From: an uncultured Chloroflexota bacterium
GTDB taxonomy: Bacteria; Chloroflexota; Limnocylindria; Limnocylindrales; CSP1-4
Length of the DNA stretch: 45,873 nucleotides
Assembly (NCBI GenBank): GCA_903822495.1
Contig: CAIJPD010000049.1
Coordinates: 1-45,873 of the forward strand
Direction of reading: 5' to 3'
In this document: in pieces, positions 26,163 through 36,167 of the stretch
How positions within the stretch are numbered: the first letter of the stretch is position 1
Layout of the letters: the number at the start of each line of letters is the position of its first letter
Translations under genes and position numbers: made by a program
The notes under the pieces: model-generated
Told to the model about the DNA's origin: nothing
The model's input: only the letters and a program-made list of their open reading frames with translations
Databases searched by the model: none

Positions 26163-27122
26163 TCAGGGCCGCTCGACGTCCGCCGGGAGATCGACGGCTG
26201 GCCACGGGTCGTCGGGCGGACGGACGGGCTCGGGTGCCGGTTCGGGCTCGGGTGCCGGTTCGGGCTCGGGTGCCGGTTCGCTGGCGGTCTCCGACGGTGC
26301 GAAGACCGGGGCGGACTCCTCATCCGCCAACGCCGCGGCCGCACCCTCGGCAGCAAGCTGCCGGTTCAGCTGCCGCAGGCGGCGACCTCCCGACACCACG
26401 CTGACGACTGCCAGGAACAGCCCAGTCGCCAACAGCGCGATCGGCGTCAGGCCCCCAAGCGGCAGGAACGAGAAGATCACCGCCTCCAGCGCGACCGCCA
26501 GTCCCATGAACAGGCCGCCCGAGATCGCGGCGCCGAGGTGCCCGGAGAACCCCCAGACCAGGAGCAGGAGGCCGATCGCCAGGAGCGCCAGTCCGACGAA
26601 GAACGGCACCGTGCCGATGGGATCGCCGACCAGCTTGACCACGAGAGAGCCGGTGCACTCGCCGCCCGACCCGATGATCCCGACGGTCAGGTAGTAGAGC
26701 CCGGTGAAGCGGAAGGGCGAGCTGGCCGTGAACCCGAAGGTGCCCACGGTTGACCGGGCGTCGCCGCCGTTGAGGGATCCACCCTGGAACGGCGTCGCCA
26801 TCCCAAACATGGCCACGTGGTAGTGGTTGTCCTTGAGCGGCACCGTGGTGATCCCGGTCCAGCTGACCGTGCCATCCCAGTCGACCAGGAGGGGGTCTTC
26901 CGGCGAGGCGCTGTCGTCACCGCTCTTTGCGGTATCCACCAGGTTGCCCTTGGCGTCGTTGGAGACCAGTTCAAGCGTGCACGGGCCCTTGGATGGGAGG
27001 GCGACCACGGTCGCAGGCAGGACCAGGAGCCAGGCCAGGGCCGCGATGGCCGCGATCCGGGCGAGGGCTAAGGCGCGCAACCGTTCCTCCGACGCTCCGG
27101 CCCGGAGCAGCCGGGCTTTCAT
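26163..27122 (-). CDS. Exported multi-span membrane protein of unknown function
   Basis: A 319-residue protein. An N-terminal hydrophobic helix (about 19-42, AAIAALAWLLVLPATVVAL) is followed by an extracytosolic domain of ~125 residues with two cysteines (GPCTLELVSND and SGGECTGSL), which could form a disulfide. Three hydrophobic segments then occur (about 173-193, 200-222, 226-246). The cytosolic tail is acidic and Pro-rich with a repeated PEPEPA motif. No family is recognised. The start is ATG 27122. It stands alone after typA, separated by a hairpin, with no clear promoter. Confidence 0.72.
   Translation of the reverse strand: MKARLLRAGASEERLRALALARIAAIAALAWLLVLPATVVALPSKGPCTLELVSNDAKGNLVDTAKSGDDSASPEDPLLVDWDGTVSWTGITTVPLKDNHYHVAMFGMATPFQGGSLNGGDARSTVGTFGFTASSPFRFTGLYYLTVGIIGSGGECTGSLVVKLVGDPIGTVPFFVGLALLAIGLLLLVWGFSGHLGAAISGGLFMGLAVALEAVIFSFLPLGGLTPIALLATGLFLAVVSVVSGGRRLRQLNRQLAAEGAAAALADEESAPVFAPSETASEPAPEPEPAPEPEPAPEPVRPPDDPWPAVDLPADVERP
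26226..26279. repeat. 18-bp tandem repeat, three perfect copies
   Basis: gggctcgggtgccggttc is repeated three times without a mismatch. On the minus strand it encodes Pro-Glu-Pro-Glu-Pro-Ala repeats in the tail of the membrane protein. Confidence 0.92.
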
Positions 27123-27213
27123 CCAAGGTACATCGGGCGGCTAGGGCCTAGCGGCCCCGTCCGTTCGGCCCGTGACCCCGCGCGACGAGGCCGGCCGATC
27201 AAGGGCGAGGATC

Positions 27214-27231
27214 GGGCCGCCTGCGCGGCCC
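27214..27231 (-). terminator. Hairpin after typA
   Basis: A perfect 7-bp stem, gggccgc/gcggccc, with a 4-base loop begins 5 bases after the typA stop. No U-run follows. It separates typA from the downstream membrane protein, whose start lies ~90 bases further on. Confidence 0.4.
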
Positions 27232-27236
27232 GTTGG

Positions 27237-29159
<1,923 letters not shown>

Positions 29160-29175
29160 GGGGAGGGGCAGTGTC

Positions 29176-29186
29176 CCACAATGTGG
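29176..29186. promoter_or_regulatory. Inverted repeat in the typA/NTP-transferase divergent gap
   Basis: ccaca-a-tgtgg is a perfect 5-bp inverted repeat filling most of the 29-base gap. Within it CACAAT (29177-29182) is also a -10-like box 6 bases before the plus-strand ATG. It could be a shared operator or just a promoter. Confidence 0.3.
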
Positions 29187-29188
29187 CC

Positions 29189-29905
29189 ATGACTGTCGCC
29201 GCCGTGATCCTTGCCGCCTCCGCCGAATCCGCCCTGGCCGACGTGGAGGGCCTCCCGCGGGTCCGCCGCCTGGTCGATCTGGCCTGGTCCGGTGGGGCGC
29301 TGCCCATCGTTGTCGTGGCACCGGACCCCGATGGAGCCGTGGCCGCCGCGCTCTCCGGCGCCCCCGTCACCCTCGCCGAGCCGGCGCCCGCGCGGCTGGG
29401 ACCGGCCGGCCAGATGGCCCGGGGCATGGAGGTGGCCGCGGGCGAGGTCCACGGGACGGAGGCGGCCATTCTCTGGCCGGCCCGGCTGGTCTGGGTGGGG
29501 CCCGAGACCGTCACCTCGCTGATCGAGGCGCACGGGCTGCAGGGCGATGCCGTGATCACGCCGACCTACCAGGGCAGCCGTGGGTGGCCGGTCCTCGTGC
29601 CCGCCTCCGCACTGGAGATGCTGCGGCGGATCGGTCCCGATCGGTCGCCGGACGAGGCGATGGGTGACCTGCTGGCGGCGGGTCTGCCGGACCTGGCGCT
29701 GGACCTGGGCGACCCGGGCACCGTGATGGACGCCTCCGTGGCCCGCGACGAGCTGCCGCCGTACGAGGGCCCGTCGGCCCCGGTGGGCGGCCTGGCGCAC
29801 GAGTGGGGCGCGCGCGTGGCCGATGAACCGGAAGATGAACCGCTGGTGGGCCCGGCGCTCGCCCCGTACGGCCAGGCCGAGGATGAGGCCGTCGCCGGCG
29901 ACTGA
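29189..29905 (+). CDS. MobA-like nucleotidyltransferase-family protein
   Basis: A 238-residue protein whose first half resembles MobA/MocA-type NTP transferases: [29 protein letters not shown], and a later segment ending [18 protein letters not shown] (family: G-x-P-x-x-x). However, the nucleotide-binding loop that should read LAAGxSxRMG is [14 protein letters not shown], so activity is doubtful. The C-terminus is acidic. ATG 29189 gives the normal N-terminus; an upstream GTG at 29150 would overlap the typA start. The gene is transcribed away from typA and likely leaderless. No molybdenum-cofactor genes are near. Confidence 0.7.
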   Translation: MTVAAVILAASAESALADVEGLPRVRRLVDLAWSGGALPIVVVAPDPDGAVAAALSGAPVTLAEPAPARLGPAGQMARGMEVAAGEVHGTEAAILWPARLVWVGPETVTSLIEAHGLQGDAVITPTYQGSRGWPVLVPASALEMLRRIGPDRSPDEAMGDLLAAGLPDLALDLGDPGTVMDASVARDELPPYEGPSAPVGGLAHEWGARVADEPEDEPLVGPALAPYGQAEDEAVAGD

Positions 29906-30242
29906 GGGTCGACGCGGGCCTTCCCCGGAGGGTTCGGGCTCGCCGTCCCCCAAGGGTTCGGGTTCGGCGTCCGTCCCATGTTCCCTGGGAGGACAACCGC
30001 GAGAGGCGAGGCCGCCAGGCGGCTGCGCAAGCCCTCGGCGGAGCCTGGAACTCGCGATCCGGTATCTCCCAGGCTACCGATCCGGCACTCGGGGCCCGAT
30101 CGGGGCGGAATCTCCGCTGCCGACCGGCGCCATCGGGGTCGAAGGCGCCACGGCGGCGCCGGAGCTCGCGCGGGTTGTCCTCCACGGGAACGGCGGGACC
30201 CCGTCGCCGCGCCGCGCCGCGCCGGTGGACGCCGTGCACGTC
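29906..30242. other. Gene-free stretch of 337 bases
   Basis: It lies between the convergent MobA-like gene and the DUF1801-type gene. An imperfect 24-bp direct repeat is present (from 29930 and 29954). A perfect 8-bp inverted repeat (cctgggag 29984-29991 / ctcccagg 30066-30073) also occurs. No credible coding frame, tRNA or terminator with a U-run is seen. Confidence 0.5.
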
Positions 30243-30707
30243 TCAGCCAGCGGCGCGCCGCACCAGGTCGGCGAGCGTCGCCTCGTCGGCGTCGCTCAGG
30301 CCGAGGAGCGCGAATGCCGCCGGCCACATCGTGCCGTCGTCGAGCCGCGCGTCCGGCTGGAAGCCGAAGGTGGAGTAGCGAACCTTGAACTTGGACGCCG
30401 GCTGGAAGAAGCAGATCACCTTGCCGTCCTTGGCCCAGGCCGGCATCCCGTAGTAGGTCCGCGGGACCAGGTTGGGTGCCGTCACGGCCACCATCGCGTG
30501 GAGACGCTGGGCCATGTCGCGCTCGGGACCGGGCATCTCGGCGATCTTGGCCTGGACCTCGGCCTCGCCGGCCGCGCGCTCTTCCTCGGGACTCAGCTTG
30601 GTGCTGCGCTTCCGTTCTCGGGCCGCCTCCCGCATCGCTGACTTCTCGACGTCGCTCCAGGCCTCGCCAGCGACGGCCCTGCGCCGCGCGGGCTCCGTGT
30701 CTGCCAT
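30243..30707 (-). CDS. DUF1801/YdhG-like domain protein
   Basis: A 154-residue soluble protein. The N-terminal half is a charged helix rich in Arg, Lys and Glu (SDVEKSAMREAARERKRSTK onward). The C-terminal half resembles the YdhG/DUF1801 fold: LVPRTYYGMPAWAKDGKVIC, FFQPASKFKVRYSTFGF. The function of these proteins is unknown. The ATG has GAGGGG five bases upstream. It is 87 bases downstream of the small exported-protein gene, so cotranscription is possible. Confidence is good for the gene and moderate for the family. Confidence 0.8.
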   Translation of the reverse strand: MADTEPARRRAVAGEAWSDVEKSAMREAARERKRSTKLSPEEERAAGEAEVQAKIAEMPGPERDMAQRLHAMVAVTAPNLVPRTYYGMPAWAKDGKVICFFQPASKFKVRYSTFGFQPDARLDDGTMWPAAFALLGLSDADEATLADLVRRAAG

Positions 30708-30794
30708 CTCGTCCCCTCGTCTGCGTGTCGCTGGTGGCCATTCTCGGCGACGAGGCCAGACCGTGGCTTCGCCGAAGCTGCCCGATCGCGATGG

Positions 30795-31277
30795 TCAGCT
30801 GCAGTCTCGGAGGGTGACCTGCCCCTCCGCGAACGCCCCTTGATCGAATGTCGCCTCGATCGCCCCGCCCGGGCCGACCCGCAGTCGCAGCGTCTCGTCA
30901 CGGTGACCGTTCCGGATCAGCAACGGGATGGACCGCGAGCCGTCGCCCACGTGCACCGTGATGGCGTAGTCGCCCTCGGGAAGGACTTCGCCGGTCGCCG
31001 TGCAGGTGGGGATGTCCCGCTCACCGCCTGCGCCAACGATCGGTGTCCCGAGGAGGCCCGGCGCCTGCCACGACAGGCGCACCGGCTGCGAGGTGCGGCT
31101 CTCGACGATGAACGATCTCGGGATCGCGCACGCACAGGCCGGCCGCGTGCCGTACCACCACCCCGTGTCCACACGGCCAAACCCGCCGCGACGGCCACCA
31201 CCAGGCGAAGCCAGGATGGCATCGGCACACCCCGCGCTGGACCCCATCGGGACCCTGGCCCAAGCGTAGGCCAGCAT
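30795..31277 (-). CDS. Small exported or membrane-anchored protein, N-terminus possibly frameshifted
   Basis: As it stands the frame opens at ATG 31277, overlapping the DMT transporter stop as ATGA, and codes 160 residues. The C-terminal ~115 residues look real: WWYGTRPACACAIPRSFIVE, a beta-rich domain, and end LRDCS. The N-terminal ~40 residues do not. A different frame starting at ATG 31222 gives MPSWLRLVVAVAAGLAVWT, a convincing signal or anchor helix, which would join the main frame if one more G were present in the GGGG run at 31161-31164. The true protein is probably anchored and slightly shorter. The function is unknown. Confidence 0.55.
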   Translation of the reverse strand: MLAYAWARVPMGSSAGCADAILASPGGGRRGGFGRVDTGWWYGTRPACACAIPRSFIVESRTSQPVRLSWQAPGLLGTPIVGAGGERDIPTCTATGEVLPEGDYAITVHVGDGSRSIPLLIRNGHRDETLRLRVGPGGAIEATFDQGAFAEGQVTLRDCS

Positions 31278-32227
31278 CAGGCCGTCGTCACCCCCGGGGT
31301 TCGGCGCAGGTAGCGCTCCAGCGGGACGGTGGCGAGCGCGATCCCCAGGATCACCAGCAGCACCCCCGCGTACTGCGTCGGCGACGGCGTCTCCGCCAGC
31401 AGGATCCTCGCCATGATCACCGACGCCACGGGCTGGACCAGCAGGATGATCGAGGTCAGAGCGGCGGGCAGGCGCGGCAACGAGACGCCGATGAACAACG
31501 ACCCGATGGACTGGCAGACCACGCCCAGGGCGAGGAGCCAGAGGTGCGCGGGGAAGGCCGGGATCACGTCGAGCCCGCCGTCGGCCGTCCCGATGACCCC
31601 GACACCGACGATCGTCGCGATCGTCGCGATCGCGACCGGCGTGGCCGGGCGACGGAAGTCGCGGCCGCCCCGCCGCAGCGTCAGCAGGTAGCCCGCGTAG
31701 CAGCAGGCCGTCAGGAGGCCGAAGGCGACGCCGAGCACCGGATCGCGCCCATAGGCCCCTGCGCCGAACACCCCCGAGATCAGCGACGTCCCGGCCAGGA
31801 CGATGGGGATCGCGAGCAGCGTTCGGGCCGCGGGCCGCTCGCCCAGCAGGCCCCAGGCCAGCAGCGCGACCAGGACCACCTGGAGGTTGCCGATCACCGT
31901 GGCGAGACCCGCACCAACCCACTCGATGCTGTGGTGCCAGAAGACGAGGTCGGCGGCGAAGAAGAGGCCGGCGATCCCGACCATCCGCACCGCGGAGGCC
32001 GGCATCGGGCCGTGGCGCCGGTACTCCAGCCAGGCCACGAGCGCCAGGAATGGCAGCCCGTACACCCCGCGGAAGAACGCGCCGGTCTCGGGCGTGACCG
32101 CGGCGTAGCGGTAGAAGACCCCCGAGAACGAGATGGCCAGGGCGCCGGCCAGCGCCGAGAACCGGGGTCGCGCCGCGATCCAGTCGATGAACCGGACGCC
32201 CGTGTCGGACCGGGTCACCCGGCGCAC
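31277..32227 (-). CDS. DMT-superfamily (EamA) transporter
   Basis: A 316-residue inner-membrane protein with about ten hydrophobic helices in two EamA halves. The first contains FFRGVYGLPFLALVAWLEYR and GNLQVVLVALLAWGLLGERP; the second contains CQSIGSLFIGVSLPRLPAAL and ASVIMARILLAETPSPTQYA. These are the paired signatures of drug/metabolite exporters. The substrate cannot be told. The start is GTG 32227 or the in-frame GTG three codons later. It lies 46 bases after aspS and overlaps the next small gene by ATGA. Confidence 0.88.
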   Translation of the reverse strand: MRRVTRSDTGVRFIDWIAARPRFSALAGALAISFSGVFYRYAAVTPETGAFFRGVYGLPFLALVAWLEYRRHGPMPASAVRMVGIAGLFFAADLVFWHHSIEWVGAGLATVIGNLQVVLVALLAWGLLGERPAARTLLAIPIVLAGTSLISGVFGAGAYGRDPVLGVAFGLLTACCYAGYLLTLRRGGRDFRRPATPVAIATIATIVGVGVIGTADGGLDVIPAFPAHLWLLALGVVCQSIGSLFIGVSLPRLPAALTSIILLVQPVASVIMARILLAETPSPTQYAGVLLVILGIALATVPLERYLRRTPGVTTA

Positions 32228-32273
32228 CGGTGGGCCCCCGGCATGGGGCGGCCGGGTCGCCGGGTCGCCGCGA

Positions 32274-34178
32274 TCACTGCGCGGGGCCGGTCGCCGGCTT
32301 CTTCTTGTCCTCGATCCCCACGAAGCGAAGGCCCAGCTCGGCGTACTGGCCCGGCTCGGGCGCCGACGGCGCGTCGAGCATCAGGTCGCCGCCGGACTGC
32401 GTCTTGGGGAACGCCATCACCTCGCGGATGTTCGTCTGCTTGGCCAGCAACGCCGCCCAGCGGTCGATCCCCAGGGCGATCCCGCCGTGGGGCGGGGCGC
32501 CAAACTCGAACGCCTCCAGCACGGCCCCAAACTTGTCGTGCATCCCCTCCAGGGTCTGGCCCTGGAGCAGGAAGCTGCGCTGGAGCAGGTCGTGGCGGTG
32601 GATCCGGATGGAGCCGCCGCCCAGCTCCCAGCCGTTGAGCGCCAGGTCGTACTGGAGCGCGTGGGCGCGGCCCGCGGGATCGTCCGGGGAGGGCTTGGCC
32701 GGGTCGCCGGAGCTGGTCACCAGGAGCGGCTCGTCCTCCGGCAGCACGCCGCTGAAGGGGTTGTGGGTGGCGTCCCAGCGGCCACCCTCCGCGTCCCACT
32801 GGTACATCGGGAAGCGGTGGACCCAGACGTAGGCCAGGACATCGGGGTCGGCGAGGCCCAGCCGGTCGCCCAGCTCGACGCGCAGGCGGCCAAGGACATC
32901 CGCGGTGAGCTCGTGCTTGTCGGCCACGATCAGGATCAGGTCGCCTTCGGCCGCGCCGGTCAGCGCGATCAGGGCGCGGCGGGTCTCCTCCGACAGGAAC
33001 TTGGCGATGGGGCTGCGGATCTCGTCGCCCGGACCCAGGGCCAGGTAGGCCAGGCCCTTGGCGCCGAACCGGCGGGCGCGCTCGGTCAGCTCGTCGATCT
33101 CGCGGCGGGTGATGCCGCCCATCCCGGGCGCCATGATGGCCTTCACCCGGCCGCCGGCGGCCAGCGCGCCATCGAAGACCGCGAAGCCCGAATTGGGCTC
33201 ACCATCCGGCCCGCGCAGGGCCGGCGCAAGGTCGATGAGCTCCATGCCAAACCGGATGTCCGGCTTGTCCGACCCAAAGCGCTCCAGGGCCTCCTCGAAC
33301 GTCAGCACCGGGAATGGATCGTGGAGGATGGTCCGCTCGGGGGCGGTGGCATTGGAGACCTGCTTGGCCATCCCCTCGACGAAGGCCATGACGGTCGCCT
33401 CGTCGACGAAGCTCATCTCGATGTCCAGCTGCGTGAACTCGGGCTGGCGGTCGCCGCGCAGGTCCTCATCCCGGTAGCAGCGCGCGATCTGGAAGTAGCG
33501 GTCGATGCCGGCCACCATGAGGAGCTGCTTCAGCTGCTGCGGGCTCTGCGGCAGCGCGTAGACGCTCCCCGGCTGGAGGCGGCTGGGCACGATGAAGTCG
33601 CGCGCGCCCTCCGGGGTGCTCTTGATCAGCGTGGGCGTCTCCACCTCGACGAAGCCGTTGGCGTGGTGGACCTCGCGGATGGCCTGGACCATCCGGCTGC
33701 GGAGCATGAGGCGGCGGGCCATGGGCTCGCGCCGGATGTCGAGGTAGCGGTACTTGAGCCGCAGGCTCTCGTCGACGGTGGCGTCGGGCTCGTTGATGTA
33801 GAACGGCGGGGTGTTGGACTCCGAGAGGATCCGGAGCTCCGCGGCGCGCAGCTCGATGGCGCCGGTGGGCAGCTTGGCGTTCTCCGTCCCGGGCAGGCGA
33901 GCGGCGACCTGGCCCGTCGCCATGATGACGAACTCGTTCCGGACGCGGCTGGCCTGCTCGTGGGCGGCCGGCGACTCGGTCTTGTCGATCACCACCTGGG
34001 TGATGCCGTGGCGGTCGCGGACGTCCAGGAAGATGAGCTGGCCGTGGTCGCGCCGGCGATGGACCCAGCCGGCGAGGCGGGCGGTGCTGCCCGCGTCCGA
34101 CGCGCGCAGCTGGCCGGCGGTGTGCGTCCGGTACGGGGTGGCCAGGCTGGGAGCGGCGGGCGTGGTGGGGTCGGTCAT
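32274..34178 (-). CDS. aspS: Aspartyl-tRNA synthetase (bacterial type)
   Basis: Charges tRNA-Asp; whether it also charges tRNA-Asn is not evident from sequence, and no gatCAB genes are in the window. The 634-residue length and the large GAD insertion indicate the bacterial type. The OB-fold shows LAGWVHRRRDHGQLIFLDVR, and the class II motifs show GSVYALPQSPQQLKQLLMVA, FQIARCYRDEDLRGDRQPEF and GGIALGIDRWAALL. The ATG at 34178 follows a TACGAT box by 9 bases and has no Shine-Dalgarno. hisS lies upstream with one lipoprotein gene between them. Confidence 0.97.
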   Translation of the reverse strand: MTDPTTPAAPSLATPYRTHTAGQLRASDAGSTARLAGWVHRRRDHGQLIFLDVRDRHGITQVVIDKTESPAAHEQASRVRNEFVIMATGQVAARLPGTENAKLPTGAIELRAAELRILSESNTPPFYINEPDATVDESLRLKYRYLDIRREPMARRLMLRSRMVQAIREVHHANGFVEVETPTLIKSTPEGARDFIVPSRLQPGSVYALPQSPQQLKQLLMVAGIDRYFQIARCYRDEDLRGDRQPEFTQLDIEMSFVDEATVMAFVEGMAKQVSNATAPERTILHDPFPVLTFEEALERFGSDKPDIRFGMELIDLAPALRGPDGEPNSGFAVFDGALAAGGRVKAIMAPGMGGITRREIDELTERARRFGAKGLAYLALGPGDEIRSPIAKFLSEETRRALIALTGAAEGDLILIVADKHELTADVLGRLRVELGDRLGLADPDVLAYVWVHRFPMYQWDAEGGRWDATHNPFSGVLPEDEPLLVTSSGDPAKPSPDDPAGRAHALQYDLALNGWELGGGSIRIHRHDLLQRSFLLQGQTLEGMHDKFGAVLEAFEFGAPPHGGIALGIDRWAALLAKQTNIREVMAFPKTQSGGDLMLDAPSAPEPGQYAELGLRFVGIEDKKKPATGPAQ

Positions 34179-34187
34179 GGTCGGCTA

Positions 34188-34193
34188 ATCGTA
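34188..34193 (-). promoter_or_regulatory. Candidate leaderless -10 box for aspS
   Basis: TACGAT on the minus strand ends 9 bases before the aspS ATG, implying its own promoter apart from hisS. No -35 match is seen. Confidence 0.35.
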
Positions 34194-34299
34194 CCGGCTG
34201 GGGCGGCGGTGGCGGGCGGGCGGGCGGGGCACGTGCGTCGCGGGTCGCACCACACGTGCGGCCCCCAAGCTGGAGTATCGCGACGAAGTGGGCGACGGA

Positions 34300-34695
34300 T
34301 CAGCAGCTGAACGGCGACGGGGACGCCGGGACGGCCGGGCTCGCCTCCAGCCGGACCCTGACGCCGTCGGTCCCATCAGCCTGAAACGTATTGGCGTAGA
34401 TGGGGACCTGATCCGGGATCCGCGACACCTCGACGCGCCACGGCATCGCAGGAACCCGGTAGTTCCCGAACTGGGCCACATTCGCTGTGGCACCCTGCTC
34501 CACGTCAACCACCGGCTCTCCGTTGATCGAGATCCGGAGCGCGAAGCCTGTGGCGTTCTCGATCACAACGTGAAGCCCGCCGCAGGCCTTCGACGCTGAG
34601 GGGCCGATCGGCGTGGTCACGGGCGCGGCGGAGGTACAGCCCGGCACCAAGAGGAACATCAGGACGAGGGCAGTGACCCGACGGATGACGGCCAC
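34300..34695 (-). CDS. Small lipoprotein of unknown function
   Basis: A 131-residue protein with a lipoprotein signal: MAVIRRVTALVLMFLLVPGC, a basic start, hydrophobic core and lipobox LVPGC, so C20 would be lipidated after cleavage. The mature part is a small beta-rich domain (HVVIENATGFALRISINGEP) with a Ser/Pro tail ending in Cys. The start GTG at 34695 is preceded by an AGGAGAGGA Shine-Dalgarno and lies 11 bases after hisS, so it is probably cotranscribed. It resembles the C-terminal domain of the protein at 30795-31277 in layout (VE-x-x-T/R ... L-x-I/W), a weak similarity. Confidence 0.75.
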   Translation of the reverse strand: MAVIRRVTALVLMFLLVPGCTSAAPVTTPIGPSASKACGGLHVVIENATGFALRISINGEPVVDVEQGATANVAQFGNYRVPAMPWRVEVSRIPDQVPIYANTFQADGTDGVRVRLEASPAVPASPSPFSC

Positions 34696-34706
34696 GGCGT
34701 CCTCTC

Positions 34707-35993
34707 CTATCCGTGCGGCTGCGACTCCCCGGCCCGGAGGATGGTGTCCGCCAGCTCACCCACCGGCACCAGCTCCTGCGTGGCCGCGCGAAGGTCGCGC
34801 AGCGTGACGTTGCCGTCGGCCAGCTCATCGCCCAGGATGACCGCGAAGTGCGCGCCGTCGCGGACGGCGGCCTCCATCTGCTTGCCCAGCTTTCGCCGGC
34901 CCAGCTCGGCCCGCGCCGCGATCCCCGCCCCCCGCAGGTCCGTGGCGACTCGCAGCCGGCCCACCGTGTCGTCCGGGTCCGCGCCCACCACCACGGCCAC
35001 CGGTGCCGGCTCCGCGTCGGACGCCCCGCCCGTCTCCGCCAGCGCCAGCACCAGCCGGTCCAGCCCGATGCCGAAGCCGATCCCGGGCGTGGGTCGCCCG
35101 CCCAGCAGCTCGATCAGCCCGTCGTAGCGGCCTCCGCCGCCCAGCGCCTGCTGCTGCCCCTCGCGGCCCGTCTTGTAGAACTCGAACGCCGTCCGCGTGT
35201 AGTAGTCAAGGCCGCGGACCAGCGAGGGCTCCAGGCGGTAGACCACGCCCAGCGCGTCCAGGTGCGCGCGGACGCCGGCCAGGTGCGCGGCACACGCGTC
35301 ACAGAGGTACTCGGTGATCCGTGGCGCGGCCGCGTTCAGGGCGGTCATCGCCGGGTCCTTGGAATCCGGGAGGCGCAGCACGTTCCGGTCCAGGCGTTCG
35401 CGCTCCAGCGGCGGCAAGACGTCAACGTGCCCCCGGTAGTAGTCCGTGAGCGCGGCGATGAACGACGGCCGGCACGCCCCGTCGCCGATGGAGTTGAGGA
35501 GCACCTCCACGCCGTCCAGCCCCGCCTCGCGGTAGAAGCGGAAACCCAGCTCGATGATCTCGGCGTCGATCGCCGGGCCCGCGTCGCCCACCGCCTCCAC
35601 GTCGAACTGGACGAACTGGCGATAGCGCCCCGCCTGGGGGCGGTCGTACCGGAACATGGGCCCCGTCTGGGTCAGCTTCACCGGCTGCGGCCACGTCTGC
35701 ATCCCGTGCTGGACGTAGGCCCGCATGATCCCCGCGGTGGGCTCGGGGCGGAGCGCCCAGCGCTCCGATTCCTCGGTCCGTGGCGCCAGCCGGAAGAGCT
35801 CCTTCTGGACCACGTCGGTGACCTCGCCGATCCCGCGCTCGAACACGTCCGCCAGCTCGAACAGCGGCGTCGTGATCTCCCGGTAGCCGTAGCGGGCGGC
35901 CAGGTCGCGGGCGAGGGCCTCCAGGCGGGCCCAGGTTGGGCGTTCGGCCGGCAGCAGGTCGCGGGTGCCCCGCGGGGCTCGGTAGGTGGGCAT
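34707..35993 (-). CDS. hisS: Histidyl-tRNA synthetase
   Basis: Charges tRNA-His. The 428-residue protein is of normal length. Class II motifs are visible: ALRPEPTAGIMRAYVQHG, GPMFRYDRPQAGRYRQFVQF, the histidine-specific LVRGLDYYTRTAFEFY and ALGGGGRYDGLIELLGGRPT, followed by GIGFGIGLDRLVLAL and a C-terminal anticodon-binding domain. The ATG at 35993 is only 6 bases after a TAGACT box and has no Shine-Dalgarno, so the transcript may be leaderless. The lipoprotein gene and aspS follow. Confidence 0.97.
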   Translation of the reverse strand: MPTYRAPRGTRDLLPAERPTWARLEALARDLAARYGYREITTPLFELADVFERGIGEVTDVVQKELFRLAPRTEESERWALRPEPTAGIMRAYVQHGMQTWPQPVKLTQTGPMFRYDRPQAGRYRQFVQFDVEAVGDAGPAIDAEIIELGFRFYREAGLDGVEVLLNSIGDGACRPSFIAALTDYYRGHVDVLPPLERERLDRNVLRLPDSKDPAMTALNAAAPRITEYLCDACAAHLAGVRAHLDALGVVYRLEPSLVRGLDYYTRTAFEFYKTGREGQQQALGGGGRYDGLIELLGGRPTPGIGFGIGLDRLVLALAETGGASDAEPAPVAVVVGADPDDTVGRLRVATDLRGAGIAARAELGRRKLGKQMEAAVRDGAHFAVILGDELADGNVTLRDLRAATQELVPVGELADTILRAGESQPHG

Positions 35994-35999
35994 GGCCCA

Positions 36000-36005
36000 A
36001 GTCTA
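36000..36005 (-). promoter_or_regulatory. Candidate leaderless -10 box for hisS
   Basis: TAGACT on the minus strand ends 6 bases before the hisS ATG. The same hexamer sits before rel and upstream of dxs. Confidence 0.42.
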
Positions 36006-36167
36006 CGAGACAGGGCCGGCGTCGGGCCGCCCGGAGACTCCGCCCCGGCGCACCGACTGCGCCGGAAGGCGCAAGGTCGCCATCTGCGGCGCCGACGGGG
36101 CAACGCGGGCTGGCATGATGCACAGGGCGCAAGAGGGGCGCCCGGCCGAACTTGCTGGAGGGGCGCC

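Noticed and set aside
29566..30741. A 391-codon minus-strand frame covering the gene-free stretch
   Set aside because: It overlaps the DUF1801-type gene in another frame and the MobA-like gene antisense, with low-complexity translation and no start signal.
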